In this document: positions 18,517 to 27,593 of the stretch, one piece after another
Position numbering within the stretch: position 1 is the stretch's first letter
Layout of the letters: each line of letters begins with the position of its first letter
Source of the DNA: Methylococcaceae bacterium
GTDB lineage: Bacteria > Pseudomonadota > Gammaproteobacteria > Methylococcales > Methylomonadaceae
Length of the DNA: 64,000 bases
Reading direction: 5' to 3'
NCBI GenBank assembly: GCA_013140705.1
Contig: JABFSH010000014.1
Span: forward strand, 62,001-126,000
The notes under the pieces: generated by a model
What the model was told of the DNA's origin: nothing
Databases searched by the model: none
Seen by the model: only the letters and a program-made list of their open reading frames with translations
Position numbers and translations under genes: made by a program

Positions 18517-18687
18517 TTACTTGCAAAACTCCTGGCAATTGTCCTTCGACAGGCTCCACCACAAGGGTGGTCTAAGGACAGGCGAACGGTGGTTGTGGGT
18601 TGAATATAAGCTTTTTTTCCTCGTGGTGAGCCCTTCGGCTTTGCACAGGAGGGCCCTGTCGAACCACATATACTTTTTGCAAGTACC
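18517..18687. mobile_element. MITE-like element with terminal inverted repeats and 9-bp direct repeat
   Basis: TACTTGCAAAA at 18518-18528 is mirrored by TTTTGCAAGTA at 18675-18685. The element is flanked by TCAATTGAT on both sides (18508-18516 and 18688-18696), which looks like a target-site duplication. The right copy contains the vgrG stop codon. No transposase is encoded. A diverged second copy lies at 57969-58122. Confidence 0.7.
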
Positions 18688-20484
18688 TCAATTGATCATG
18701 GTTATACCGCCTTTTAGGGTCAGCATGCCATCGCCATTGACAGTCGTCATGGGACTTTTGACATCCAGCTTCGTATCGCCCTGCACTGAGACCATCACGC
18801 CTTTGATGGTAATACCTTGCTGGTCTATTTTGATGCTGTTGCTCCCCACCTTCAATTCGATGGAGGTCATGGATTCAATCGTACACTTTTTGCTAACCGT
18901 CAAGCTATCATCACCCGTCACGGTAGACTTTCTATCTTTATTTACTTCGCGGGTTTCATTATTGACAATGACGCACTTTAAATCCTTTTGAGCATGCAGA
19001 TAAATTTCTTCATTTCCGTCTTTATCCTCAAAGCGCAATTCATTCGTTTTTTCAGTTTTTATGCCGCTTTGCGTCCGATTATCAGGCAGATCATAAGGTG
19101 GCATCTGCTCACCGTTGTATACCCTGCCTGTAATGATAGGACGATTGGGATTTCCTTCGATAAAACTGACTATAACTTCCTGACCGACTTTTGGTAGTGC
19201 AATCCATCCCCATTTTTTACCCGCCATGGGCTGCGAAACTCTTACCCAAGAGGAAGCATCATCGCCGCTCCAATGAAATTTGATTTTAACCCTGCCGTAT
19301 TTATCGCATTCTTCCGTCACTATTGCAGTCTGAGTACCCTCAATAACTGGTCTCGGTGTCCATCGTCCAGGTCTGAATTGCTGCACTGACGGTATGGCAG
19401 TAAACCGGCAATCAAATATCGCACCCAATACATTGTCTTTCGACGATACGCCATTGGGATCGGCATTATTTGCAAATGGAATGGTACCTGACCGATAGGC
19501 ATTTGAGTCTATGAAAAAGTCAACTGAAAAAACCACACATTTGAGATTAACCTGTGGATCATAATGTTCCTTCAATGTGAAAAGCATACCGGCAGACATC
19601 GCCATCGCAGTGCTCCTGCCGTGAATGACTTCATAATCCGTTTGTAATTCCTCCAGCCTTATACGAGAATAATTTTCCAGATCCTTTTTTTCGACATTTT
19701 TGTCATTATAATCGCCTGAATAATCATGGCATTGACCTTGCCCTTTTAATTTGTGGTCTCTGGCGCTACCCTTGACGGTTTGACGCGGCTTTTCAAAATC
19801 AAAATCCGTCAGTTCATATTCCAGCGGTGTGATTTCGTAATGACAATGCCATTCCTGGATTGCCTCTTCATACTCAGCACCGGCAGGCTCATACGGAATG
19901 GTTTCGTAGTGTTGAATAGTTTTATGACTATTCATGGAATCGGTAATCATTAATTCATGGCTTGCTTGAGTATGGCTAAATGAATAATAAAGGCCTTCCT
20001 GTTCCATCAGTCGACTGACAAAATCAAAATCACTCTCTCTATATTGAACGTTATATTCGCGGACAGTCTTTGGACCGGAACCGGAACTCAGCGATACTGA
20101 TATTCCGTACTCCCCCAGAATCAATTTGATAATATCAATGACTGACTTTTCCAGAAAAATTCGGCACTTTGATGTACGGGTTAATAACCATAGCTTTGGC
20201 CGAAGCACGGCTCGATAGAGAAAATAGTCTTCAAAAGCACCATACTGCCTGAATTGAGTAACAATGCCATTGAAATATCGCGTATCTCCTTTGGGTAAAT
20301 CCAGCGCAATTGTCATAGGCTCGCCTAAAACCTTATTTATATCAATATGCTTTTCTTTACTGAGCAGATCAACCTCATATTCAAACAGCCTGCCCATTTC
20401 TTCGTGGCCTTTCATCCGGCAAAACAACAGTTTCTCGTGGCCGGGTGAAACTACAGAGCCGAATTGATTTGTTTGTGATGGCAT
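18688..20484 (-). CDS. vgrG: VgrG spike protein (TssI)
   Basis: A 598-residue trimeric T6SS spike protein, homologous to phage gp27/gp5. The gp27-like part covers the first two thirds: LFCRMKGHEEMGRLFEYEVDLLS, FNGIVTQFRQYG, LILGEYGISVS and ESDFDFVSRLMEQEGLYYSF. It is followed by the gp5 OB-fold (VTEECDKYGRVKIKFHW, SWVRVSQPMAGKKWGWIALPKVGQEVIVSFIEGNPNRPI). A beta-helix needle ends in VQGDTKLDVKS and the final ITMIN. There is no C-terminal effector extension. Its TGA stop lies in the direct repeat bordering a MITE-like element. Confidence 0.96.
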   Translation of the reverse strand: MPSQTNQFGSVVSPGHEKLLFCRMKGHEEMGRLFEYEVDLLSKEKHIDINKVLGEPMTIALDLPKGDTRYFNGIVTQFRQYGAFEDYFLYRAVLRPKLWLLTRTSKCRIFLEKSVIDIIKLILGEYGISVSLSSGSGPKTVREYNVQYRESDFDFVSRLMEQEGLYYSFSHTQASHELMITDSMNSHKTIQHYETIPYEPAGAEYEEAIQEWHCHYEITPLEYELTDFDFEKPRQTVKGSARDHKLKGQGQCHDYSGDYNDKNVEKKDLENYSRIRLEELQTDYEVIHGRSTAMAMSAGMLFTLKEHYDPQVNLKCVVFSVDFFIDSNAYRSGTIPFANNADPNGVSSKDNVLGAIFDCRFTAIPSVQQFRPGRWTPRPVIEGTQTAIVTEECDKYGRVKIKFHWSGDDASSWVRVSQPMAGKKWGWIALPKVGQEVIVSFIEGNPNRPIITGRVYNGEQMPPYDLPDNRTQSGIKTEKTNELRFEDKDGNEEIYLHAQKDLKCVIVNNETREVNKDRKSTVTGDDSLTVSKKCTIESMTSIELKVGSNSIKIDQQGITIKGVMVSVQGDTKLDVKSPMTTVNGDGMLTLKGGITMIN

Positions 20485-20582
20485 ATGGCGTTAGCTTCCT
20501 TATTGCGAATGTAAGGTTAAACGGATAGTATCAAAGTTAATACAACTATTCAAAATCATTCAAGGCACCTGTGGATAGACCG

Positions 20583-21389
20583 ATGAAGAGCAGAACTAGC
20601 TTTCTTGGGGTATGTTGTCTTTTGCTAGTAACAGCCTGCGCAACACCCTCCAAACAGTTTGCCAAAGTGGCAATAAACTCTGGATTTGCAGACTTTTCCA
20701 TTAACACGGGCCATTTCACGCATCAGTTGTACATTAATGAACGTGCTCGTCATCCCTCTCCTGCGGGAGTTGTTCATGTTTATTTGGATGGCGATGGCAC
20801 ACCCTGGGAGCAGCAACGCTGGATAAGCGATGATCCTACTTCCAGAAATCCGATAATCCTGGAACTCATGCGGCAGGACAACAAACCCTCCCTGTTACTT
20901 GGCCGTCCTTGTTACCACGGCTTCAACAAAGAAACCGCCTGTCATCACAAATACTGGACCTCGCATCGATACGCCAAGGAAATCGTGAGCAGCATGGTTA
21001 TCGCCTTAAAACGATGGGTAACATTACATCCCTGCCAACACATTGTCCTGATCGGATTCAGTGGTGGTGGTGCCCTGGCCGTATTAATGGCAAACCTGGA
21101 CCCCAACATTCAATCGGTAGTTACGGTAGCCGCTAATCTGGATACGAATGCATGGGCTACCTACCATCATTATCAAGCCTTATCTGGATCCTTAAATCCC
21201 GCCAAGCTCACTCTGAATACTCAATTGCAACAAATCCATCTCGCAGGCCTCAAAGACAAGGTCGTTCCGGCTAGCCTGATCAAGGGCTTTGCAGACAAGC
21301 AGGTCAACGTGCGCTACATTGCCTATCCACATTTTGACCATCACTGTTGCTGGGTCAAGGAATGGCCGACAATTTTATCGCTCTTCTAG
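20583..21389 (+). CDS. alpha/beta-hydrolase-fold lipoprotein
   Basis: A 268-residue protein with a lipoprotein signal (CCLLLVTACA) and a complete alpha/beta-hydrolase triad. The nucleophile elbow is GFSGGG, with an Asp in the LKDKVVP loop and His in FDHHCCW near the C-terminus. ATG 20583 is preferred over GTG 20571 because it gives a short classical signal peptide. It is divergent from vgrG (98 bp apart) and convergent with the TPR-methyltransferase gene. A lipidated hydrolase is unlikely to be a T6SS-delivered effector. It may be a housekeeping esterase or a protective envelope enzyme; the substrate is unknown. Confidence 0.75.
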   Translation: MKSRTSFLGVCCLLLVTACATPSKQFAKVAINSGFADFSINTGHFTHQLYINERARHPSPAGVVHVYLDGDGTPWEQQRWISDDPTSRNPIILELMRQDNKPSLLLGRPCYHGFNKETACHHKYWTSHRYAKEIVSSMVIALKRWVTLHPCQHIVLIGFSGGGALAVLMANLDPNIQSVVTVAANLDTNAWATYHHYQALSGSLNPAKLTLNTQLQQIHLAGLKDKVVPASLIKGFADKQVNVRYIAYPHFDHHCCWVKEWPTILSLF

Positions 21390-21433
21390 TCTGTTCAGGG
21401 GGGCATCGCAAACACTATCGTTTTACCCGGTAA

Positions 21434-22759
21434 TCATGAATTTATCTCGGTGCATTTGGCCGCGGTTATCAGTAAACCGGCGACCGGTTCACCCGCTTCC
21501 TGCCTCAATATAACGTGCTCAATGGACTGGAGTGTAAAACCGCACACAGCCAACGTAGCGCTTACATAAGCCTCCGTATGTGAATAGCGGCCATGATGAT
21601 GTAACTTAAATCCCTTGTCATCAGAGGTTTCTGTTTTTTCCAGGGTAAAAATCAAATAGCCTGTAACCCCCAATGCATGTTGAGCTGCTTGAAAAAAGGT
21701 GCGTAATTCACCAAAGTAACAGAGCGTGTCGGCAGAAACAATCAGGTCCAAAGCTATGGAATCGTGATTTAGAAATTCAACCAGATCAGCTTCTGTCAGC
21801 TTGCCGTAGCATTTCCTTCCTTTGGCTTTATTCAGCATGGCGGATGACAAATCAACACCGATCAATGCCTTCGCATAGGGTTTTAACAAGGGCCCGCATA
21901 AACCTGTCCCACAGCCGGCATCAAGGATGAAAAGGTCGCTTGCCGGTCGGGGAAACACCTTTGCAAGCGCTTGAGCCACCAATTCGGGCGCACGATAGTC
22001 AAGCTTGGTTAACACATCGTCAAAGCTGGCAGCAAACTTGTCAAAGGTTTCCTGAATGTAGGCATCAGAAGCCCGGTCCGGGATAACACCACCCACGCAG
22101 GCAGAATAATGATGCTTTGCGATAGGATCTTCAGGATCAACGGCCTGCCACTTTATCAGAACGTTGGTAGCCGCATCCTGATGACCTTTTCTGCGCAACA
22201 TTTTCCACAAGCTCTCATACGCATCTTTCTGATAAGGTTTTAGATCAATGGAACGTTGATAGGCATCCGCCGCTTTCGAAATTTCATCTTGATCCTGATA
22301 ACTATTGCCCAAGTTATGCAAGACATCAGGATTATCCGGAGCCAATTCGAGAGCTTTTTGCAGCACTTGCACCGATTCTTCAAGTTCATTACGATTTCTC
22401 AGAACAACACCCAGATTGTTATAGGCATTGGCATGATCCGGCGTCAAGGCAATCACCATTCGAAAAATATCGGCGGCTTTTTGCATATCGCCGGTTTCTT
22501 TGTAAATATTACCCAGATTCATCCGGGCATCCAAATACTGCGGATTGATTCGTAATGCCCGATTGATACAACTGATCGCATCAGCGCTCTGACCGTTCTG
22601 ATGCAGCAGTACGCCCAAAAAATGCAGTGCATCAGGGTTGGATGGCTGTTTCTTTAATACGGATCGATAGATTTTCTCTGCCTCATCCAACTGCCCTTGC
22701 TGATGCAGACCAATAGCCAAAGTTAATCTATCAAGGTTTGATATTTGTTTAGATCGCAT
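21434..22759 (-). CDS. TPR-repeat protein with C-terminal class I methyltransferase domain
   Basis: About 441 residues from ATG 22759, chosen because the longer frame would overlap the preceding gene. The first 210 residues are five to six TPR units (for example AEKIYRSVLKKQPSNPDALHFLG and ANAYNNLGVVLRNRNELEES). The C-terminal part is a SAM-dependent methyltransferase with motif I FILDAGCGTGLCG, then GVDLSSAMLNKA and DLIVSADTLCYFG. TPR-methyltransferase fusions of this type occur widely in proteobacteria; the substrate is unknown. It lies in the variable stretch between clpV and vgrG. Confidence 0.85.
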   Translation of the reverse strand: MRSKQISNLDRLTLAIGLHQQGQLDEAEKIYRSVLKKQPSNPDALHFLGVLLHQNGQSADAISCINRALRINPQYLDARMNLGNIYKETGDMQKAADIFRMVIALTPDHANAYNNLGVVLRNRNELEESVQVLQKALELAPDNPDVLHNLGNSYQDQDEISKAADAYQRSIDLKPYQKDAYESLWKMLRRKGHQDAATNVLIKWQAVDPEDPIAKHHYSACVGGVIPDRASDAYIQETFDKFAASFDDVLTKLDYRAPELVAQALAKVFPRPASDLFILDAGCGTGLCGPLLKPYAKALIGVDLSSAMLNKAKGRKCYGKLTEADLVEFLNHDSIALDLIVSADTLCYFGELRTFFQAAQHALGVTGYLIFTLEKTETSDDKGFKLHHHGRYSHTEAYVSATLAVCGFTLQSIEHVILRQEAGEPVAGLLITAAKCTEINS

Positions 22760-22797
22760 GAATCTCTTTGTTTGAATACTATTGACCTGAGAATCTG

Positions 22798-23139
22798 TTA
22801 GTCTTCGTATTTTTGATTCCATTCGTATAAGCCACCTTCCTTGCCGATCTTAAATCGACGCAACAAATTCCTTTCTATCGAATCATAGTTTTCGGTAATC
22901 ATGACGTGGAAATATAAGTTATCTCGAATTCTTTCATCGTAATAGCTAGCTACGATTAAACTACCCACCTCGTTATAATGTTTCTTTATTCGATCATAAA
23001 TACGAAATGATGCTTTACCAATATATTTCGGATTAAACACGCCATTCCGAACAAATCCAATTTCGTACACGCCTGGATGCAAAATGTCTTTTTTCCAGAC
23101 CTTGTACTGACACAGTCTCATAGCATTACTCCATGCCAT
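22798..23139 (-). CDS. GIY-YIG-nuclease-like small protein
   Basis: A 113-residue protein. GVYEIGFVRNG then PKYIGKASFRIYDRIKKHY resembles the two catalytic strands and the following helix of a GIY-YIG endonuclease domain, with the Tyr, Tyr-Ile-Gly and Arg positions in register. A Glu in the ERNLLRRF region could be the metal ligand. It is a single-domain protein without signal. GGGGGG lies 6 nt upstream of ATG 23139. Located between clpV and vgrG it could be a DNA-targeting effector or a stray nuclease; no immunity gene is recognised. The fold call is by motif only. Confidence 0.6.
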   Translation of the reverse strand: MAWSNAMRLCQYKVWKKDILHPGVYEIGFVRNGVFNPKYIGKASFRIYDRIKKHYNEVGSLIVASYYDERIRDNLYFHVMITENYDSIERNLLRRFKIGKEGGLYEWNQKYED

Positions 23140-23238
23140 AATTGCCCCCCAATTTCACAATGGCTTGATACTATTAGCGTTAGGTATTCTCTACATTGCA
23201 CATTTTATTTTCCCCTGGACAGAATCTTCGCGTCATCC

Positions 23239-23308
23239 AGCCCTCTCGGCAACTGCTCCTGCGTTGCACTACTTACCTACATCCATGTAGGCATCCCCCT
23301 GGAGGGCT
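23239..23308. repeat. structured dispersed repeat, copy 1
   Basis: The core CTCGGCAACTGCTCCTGCG leads into the palindrome CCTACAT-CC-ATGTAGG (23276-23291). It is enclosed by the outer arms AGCCCTC (23239-23245) and GAGGGCT (23302-23308). A second copy is at 58936-59005. The outer arms differ between copies but still pair, with one compensated C-G/T-A pair. Confidence 0.75.
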
Positions 23309-23327
23309 TTTAGCGCTTCGCGCATTA

Positions 23328-23561
23328 TTACAATGGTCTACCTCTGTAATTTCCGCTGGGATCCCACTGACCTATGACGTGCTCAAACTGGCGATTCCCA
23401 TTGCGCGCATTATCGTGAACATGAACACGTTCTACTACACCTGACCGGTAAGAGCGCTCGATTGAATAAGACCGTTGGCGCTGTTGAGTAGGTTGTATAC
23501 CCGCATTGGCGGCTCTGTCATCTCGTGTTTCGAATACGCGGTTAACATAATCTTCTGCCAT
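23328..23561 (-). CDS. small hypothetical protein between clpV and GIY-YIG-like gene
   Basis: A 77-residue, highly charged, Arg- and His-rich protein (DDRAANAGIQPTQQRQRSY, then VHVHDNARNGNRQFEHVIG) without signal peptide or membrane segment. GAGGT lies 8 nt before ATG 23561, supporting translation. It ends right at the left arm region of the structured repeat, so its C-terminus may have been altered by that insertion. I do not recognise the family. Position suggests an accessory of the clpV-vgrG variable stretch. Confidence 0.5.
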   Translation of the reverse strand: MAEDYVNRVFETRDDRAANAGIQPTQQRQRSYSIERSYRSGVVERVHVHDNARNGNRQFEHVIGQWDPSGNYRGRPL

Positions 23562-23709
23562 GTAATTTACCTCAATTTAAATGTTTGCTTAAAATAAATG
23601 GGAGGTAGTCCCATTAATCGATTTATTGTTATAGACAAAGCGAATTCACAAACTGTCAGTCCACAAAAATCTAATGGTTTGCTATCGCGAAACCGACCAC
23701 ACCACACTA

Positions 23710-26433
23710 TCACTCAAATCCATAACCAAACTCCCCCTCCTCTACTTTCACATGTACCCGCTCGATGGGCTTTCCTTCCATCATTCTTGTTAAAAATTCC
23801 TCACTGATACGCGGTAAAACCGTATTAGTCAAAATCGCGTCGATCATCCGACCGCCGCTTTCCAGCTCTGTGCAACGACTGGCGATCAGTTTGACGACGT
23901 CATCATCATAGGTAAATGGCACTTTGTGGCTCTCGGCAATACGTTTACTGATGCGTCCTAGTTGCAATCTGGCAATTGCGCCGATCATCTCGTCGTTAAG
24001 TGGATAATAAGGAATCACTACCAAACGACCCAGTAAAGCGGGCGGGAACACCTTCAATAGCGGCTCGCGTAAAGCTTTTGCGATGCCTTCCGGCTCCGGC
24101 ATTAACTCCGGGTCTTTGCACAGATTCATAATCATGTCCGTGCCTGCATTGGTGGTCAGCAAAATTAAGGTGTTCTTGAAATCGATCACACGGCCTTCGC
24201 CGTCTTCCATCCAGCCTTTATCGAAAACCTGGAAAAATATTTCATGCACGTCCGGATGGGCTTTCTCTACTTCGTCGAGTAATACAACACTGTAGGGCCT
24301 GCGTCTGACAGCCTCGGTTAAGACTCCACCTTCGCCGTAACCGACATAGCCTGGCGGCGCCCCTTTAAGTGTCGAAACGGTATGCGCCTCCTGATATTCG
24401 CTCATATTGATGGTAATGACATTTTGCTCACCACCGTATAAAGCCTCCGCCAACGCCAGTGCCGTTTCAGTTTTACCGACACCTGACGTACCGGCCAGCA
24501 TGAAGACTCCAATCGGTTTATTGGGGTTATCCAGGCCTGCGCGCGAGGTCTGAATGCGTTTGGCGATCATGTCGAGGGCATGACGCTGACCGATGATGCG
24601 CTGCTCGAGATTGTCGGCCAATTTGATAATGGTCTCGATCTCGTTTTTCACCATGCGCCCCACAGGTATGCCAGTCCAGTCGCCGACGACGGAGGCAACG
24701 GCTTGGGCATCGACGCTGGGAAGAATCAGCGGCGACTCACCTTGTAATTCTTGTAACTGGGTTTGCAAGGCTTTCAGTTGTTCCAGTAACTGCTCACGAG
24801 ATACGGTTTCCGTGACGTTGCCTTCACTGGTCGCTATGGTATCGGCTGCTTTTTCCAAATCACTATCTGTTCCTTCGACTTTGCCGGTTTGATCGCGTAA
24901 CTGTTTACGGATAGCCAGCAGGTTTTTGACCAGTTCACGCTCGCTATTCCAGCGTGCTTCGAGATTAGACAGACGCTCTTTCTCCGTAATCAGCTTTTCC
25001 ACTACTACCGTTTCCCGTTCCTTGATATCGATTCCTACGGCTTTTTCCCGGCCAATAATTTCCTGTTCGGTATTCAAAGCGTTGATACGTTTGCGACAAT
25101 CATCGACTTCGGCAGGAACCGCGTGCTGGCTGATGGCAACACGAGCAGCGGCGGTATCAAGAAGACTAACCGATTTGTCAGGCAGTTGTCGGGCGGGAAT
25201 ATAACGATGAGACAATCTGACCGATGCCTCCAGCGCTTCATCGAGTATTTGTACCTGATGATGTTTTTCCATCACCGATGCAACGCCGCGCATCATCAGA
25301 ATGGCTTTTTCTTCGCTAGGTTCGTGGACTTGCACAACTTGAAAACGACGGGTCAACGCCGGATCTTTTTCAATATGTTTTTTATATTCGGCCCATGTAG
25401 TTGCCGCAACTGTGCGCAAGGTACCACGCGCTAAAGCCGGTTTTAACAGATTGGCCGCATCGCCGGTACCGGCAGCCCCCCCGGCACCAACTAATGTATG
25501 CGCTTCGTCGATGAACAAAATAATCGGTTTTTCGGAAGACTGCACTTCTTCGATGACTTGCCGCAGGCGATTTTCAAATTCGCCTTTCATGCTTGCGCCC
25601 GCTTGCAACAGCCCCACGTCTAGCGTTCGGAGTGTCACATCCCGCAAGGATGGCGGTACATCACCGGCGACGATTTTTTGGGCAAAGCCTTCTACGACGG
25701 CGGTTTTACCTACCCCAGCCTCGCCAGTCAGGATAGGATTGTTCTGGCGGCGGCGCATCAGAATATCAATCACCTGGCGAATTTCTTCGTCACGGCCAAC
25801 GATCGGATCCATCTTGCCTGAGCGGGCCTGTTCGGTCAGATCAACCGTGAATTGTTTAAGTGCTTCCTGCTTGCCCATCTGAGCAGGCGCCATCGCGCCG
25901 CTGGCTTCTCCAGGTGCAGCACCGGCTCGAAAACCATCTTGCGCATGCAGGCCTTGCTCAGGTGAACCACTGACAATTTCATCAAATCGCTCGGTTAAGG
26001 TATCAAGCTTGATTTTGTCGAATTCTTTGGAAATACTTTGCAGGGCGTGATTCAGGCCTTTGGTTTTTAAAACACCTACCACCAAGTGTCCGGACCGGAC
26101 TTGAGACTCTCCAAACATTAATGTTCCGAAAACCCAACCGCGCTCCACCGCTTCTTCGACATGAGCCGATAAATCAGAGATGGATGTCGAGCCTCTCGGC
26201 AGACGGTCTAGCGCATCGGTAAAATCTTTTGCCAAACGCGACGGATCAAGATTGAACTGCTTGATGATTTTATGTAGATCAGAGTCCTGTAATTGCAAGA
26301 TTTGATGGAGCCAATGGATGAGCTCAACGTATGGATTTCCGCGTAATTTACAGAAAACCGTTGCGCCCTCGATACCTTTGTAACAAAGACTGTTCAGTTT
26401 TCCGAATAATGCAACCCGACTTATATCAGCCAT
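23710..26433 (-). CDS. tssH: T6SS AAA+ disassembly ATPase ClpV (TssH)
   Basis: ClpV binds the contracted TssB/TssC sheath and disassembles it for reuse. The 907-residue protein has a Clp N-domain and a first AAA module with Walker A GEAGVGKT and Walker B ILFIDEAHTL. An M-domain coiled coil follows, then a second AAA module with Walker A GTSGVGKT, VVLLDEVEKAH and the C-terminal D2-small domain. ATG 26433 is chosen because AAGGAG lies 7 nt upstream. It is the last conserved core gene before the accessory stretch. Confidence 0.97.
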   Translation of the reverse strand: MADISRVALFGKLNSLCYKGIEGATVFCKLRGNPYVELIHWLHQILQLQDSDLHKIIKQFNLDPSRLAKDFTDALDRLPRGSTSISDLSAHVEEAVERGWVFGTLMFGESQVRSGHLVVGVLKTKGLNHALQSISKEFDKIKLDTLTERFDEIVSGSPEQGLHAQDGFRAGAAPGEASGAMAPAQMGKQEALKQFTVDLTEQARSGKMDPIVGRDEEIRQVIDILMRRRQNNPILTGEAGVGKTAVVEGFAQKIVAGDVPPSLRDVTLRTLDVGLLQAGASMKGEFENRLRQVIEEVQSSEKPIILFIDEAHTLVGAGGAAGTGDAANLLKPALARGTLRTVAATTWAEYKKHIEKDPALTRRFQVVQVHEPSEEKAILMMRGVASVMEKHHQVQILDEALEASVRLSHRYIPARQLPDKSVSLLDTAAARVAISQHAVPAEVDDCRKRINALNTEQEIIGREKAVGIDIKERETVVVEKLITEKERLSNLEARWNSERELVKNLLAIRKQLRDQTGKVEGTDSDLEKAADTIATSEGNVTETVSREQLLEQLKALQTQLQELQGESPLILPSVDAQAVASVVGDWTGIPVGRMVKNEIETIIKLADNLEQRIIGQRHALDMIAKRIQTSRAGLDNPNKPIGVFMLAGTSGVGKTETALALAEALYGGEQNVITINMSEYQEAHTVSTLKGAPPGYVGYGEGGVLTEAVRRRPYSVVLLDEVEKAHPDVHEIFFQVFDKGWMEDGEGRVIDFKNTLILLTTNAGTDMIMNLCKDPELMPEPEGIAKALREPLLKVFPPALLGRLVVIPYYPLNDEMIGAIARLQLGRISKRIAESHKVPFTYDDDVVKLIASRCTELESGGRMIDAILTNTVLPRISEEFLTRMMEGKPIERVHVKVEEGEFGYGFE

Positions 26434-26573
26434 TCCTATCTCCTTTTGTTTTATGTTCTTAGAAAGCGTTATTTGGTTCTGGTGTGACGACACGTACTTA
26501 AGAAATGCATCCGCCAGGTTATTTTTTGATCACGCTTTGAGTGATTGCCTTTGTCGTATGAGCAATGACGTAA

Positions 26574-27593
26574 TCATTTCCTGCAAAGATTTAACCTGAG
26601 ATCATCGGCATCTCTTGCAGCCTTCCGTTCGCCCAACCAGGTAGTCCAGCCCAACGTAGAATTTCCATCCAGGCGTATCTCGGGTACTTCTTCTTTCTTC
26701 AAAACCAGATTTGCATCGAAAACCAATTCATCCCCCAAGTAGTTGCGTACTAACGCCACAAGTTGTCGGGTTCGTTGTTGATTGGGCAAGAAACTCAAAT
26801 ATTCATTTAGCTGCAATGGGCCAAATCGGATTCTGAATTTATGCTGACATGCCCATACGCGAGTGCCGACTATAGTGGAAACCCCAAGCTCTCCGGTGCG
26901 CGGTGAAACCCCGAGACAGGTTAGATCCGTAGTCTGTATGTGCAACCATTCGCCAATAAACTCTTCGATTGCCACCGGCAATCTGAAATAGTCTGCCAGC
27001 ATCGCTCTTAGTCCCTCCTTGTGCTTGTTTCGACAGGATAAGAAACCTGTGTAATAGAGTTTCGCGATATCAGGCATGGCATCGCGTTCTTGCAACATTT
27101 CTGATCCCAGGCCGGATAAGGCGCCGACATAAGCGCCAAAGCGATCCGATTCGGGCCTATCATAACTTACCACCGGTTCCGTATCCGCCCATGCCCGATA
27201 AAACAGACTCATCATGCGGTGATGAAACATGTCAACAAAACGGGTTAAGGTATGATCGCGGTAGTAATACATTCGCTCATGAATGTATTCCGTCAGGTGG
27301 AGTGGTAAGGGCCCATTGGGGCCCAGCATTCCAAAAAAACGCCCGATCAGGCGAGGCGGCAAACCATTTTTACCGGGCGCATACTGACTCACCGTGGCCG
27401 ATTCAAAGGTCAGCGATGGATCTTGAGCCAGTCTGACCGAATCTTCAATGGGACGAGAAGAATATCCCCAGCGAGGCTTATCTTTATAAACACATGCCAG
27501 CAAGCGCATAAGCTGAAAAAAGCCGTATTTGTGGGGCTCTTTAAGCAGCGTTTGTTCTATATCATGTGGCGTTGCCCGATCTTGGCCGGCCAT
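26574..27593 (-). CDS. tssG: T6SS baseplate protein TssG
   Basis: A 339-residue baseplate wedge protein. Characteristic segments include KYGFFQLMRLLACVY near the N-terminus, LPLHLTEYIHERMYYYRDHTLTRFVDMFHHR and the C-terminal region LNEYLSFLPNQQRTRQL followed by a short tail. TssG forms the wedge with TssE, TssF and TssK. Its start overlaps the end of tssF by 37 nt, indicating translational coupling. Confidence 0.95.
   Translation of the reverse strand: MAGQDRATPHDIEQTLLKEPHKYGFFQLMRLLACVYKDKPRWGYSSRPIEDSVRLAQDPSLTFESATVSQYAPGKNGLPPRLIGRFFGMLGPNGPLPLHLTEYIHERMYYYRDHTLTRFVDMFHHRMMSLFYRAWADTEPVVSYDRPESDRFGAYVGALSGLGSEMLQERDAMPDIAKLYYTGFLSCRNKHKEGLRAMLADYFRLPVAIEEFIGEWLHIQTTDLTCLGVSPRTGELGVSTIVGTRVWACQHKFRIRFGPLQLNEYLSFLPNQQRTRQLVALVRNYLGDELVFDANLVLKKEEVPEIRLDGNSTLGWTTWLGERKAARDADDLRLNLCRK

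Noticed and set aside
20583-21389. Alpha/beta hydrolase as a T6SS-delivered lipase effector
   Set aside because: It has a lipoprotein signal peptide, which argues for Sec export and membrane anchoring and not delivery through the T6SS tube.
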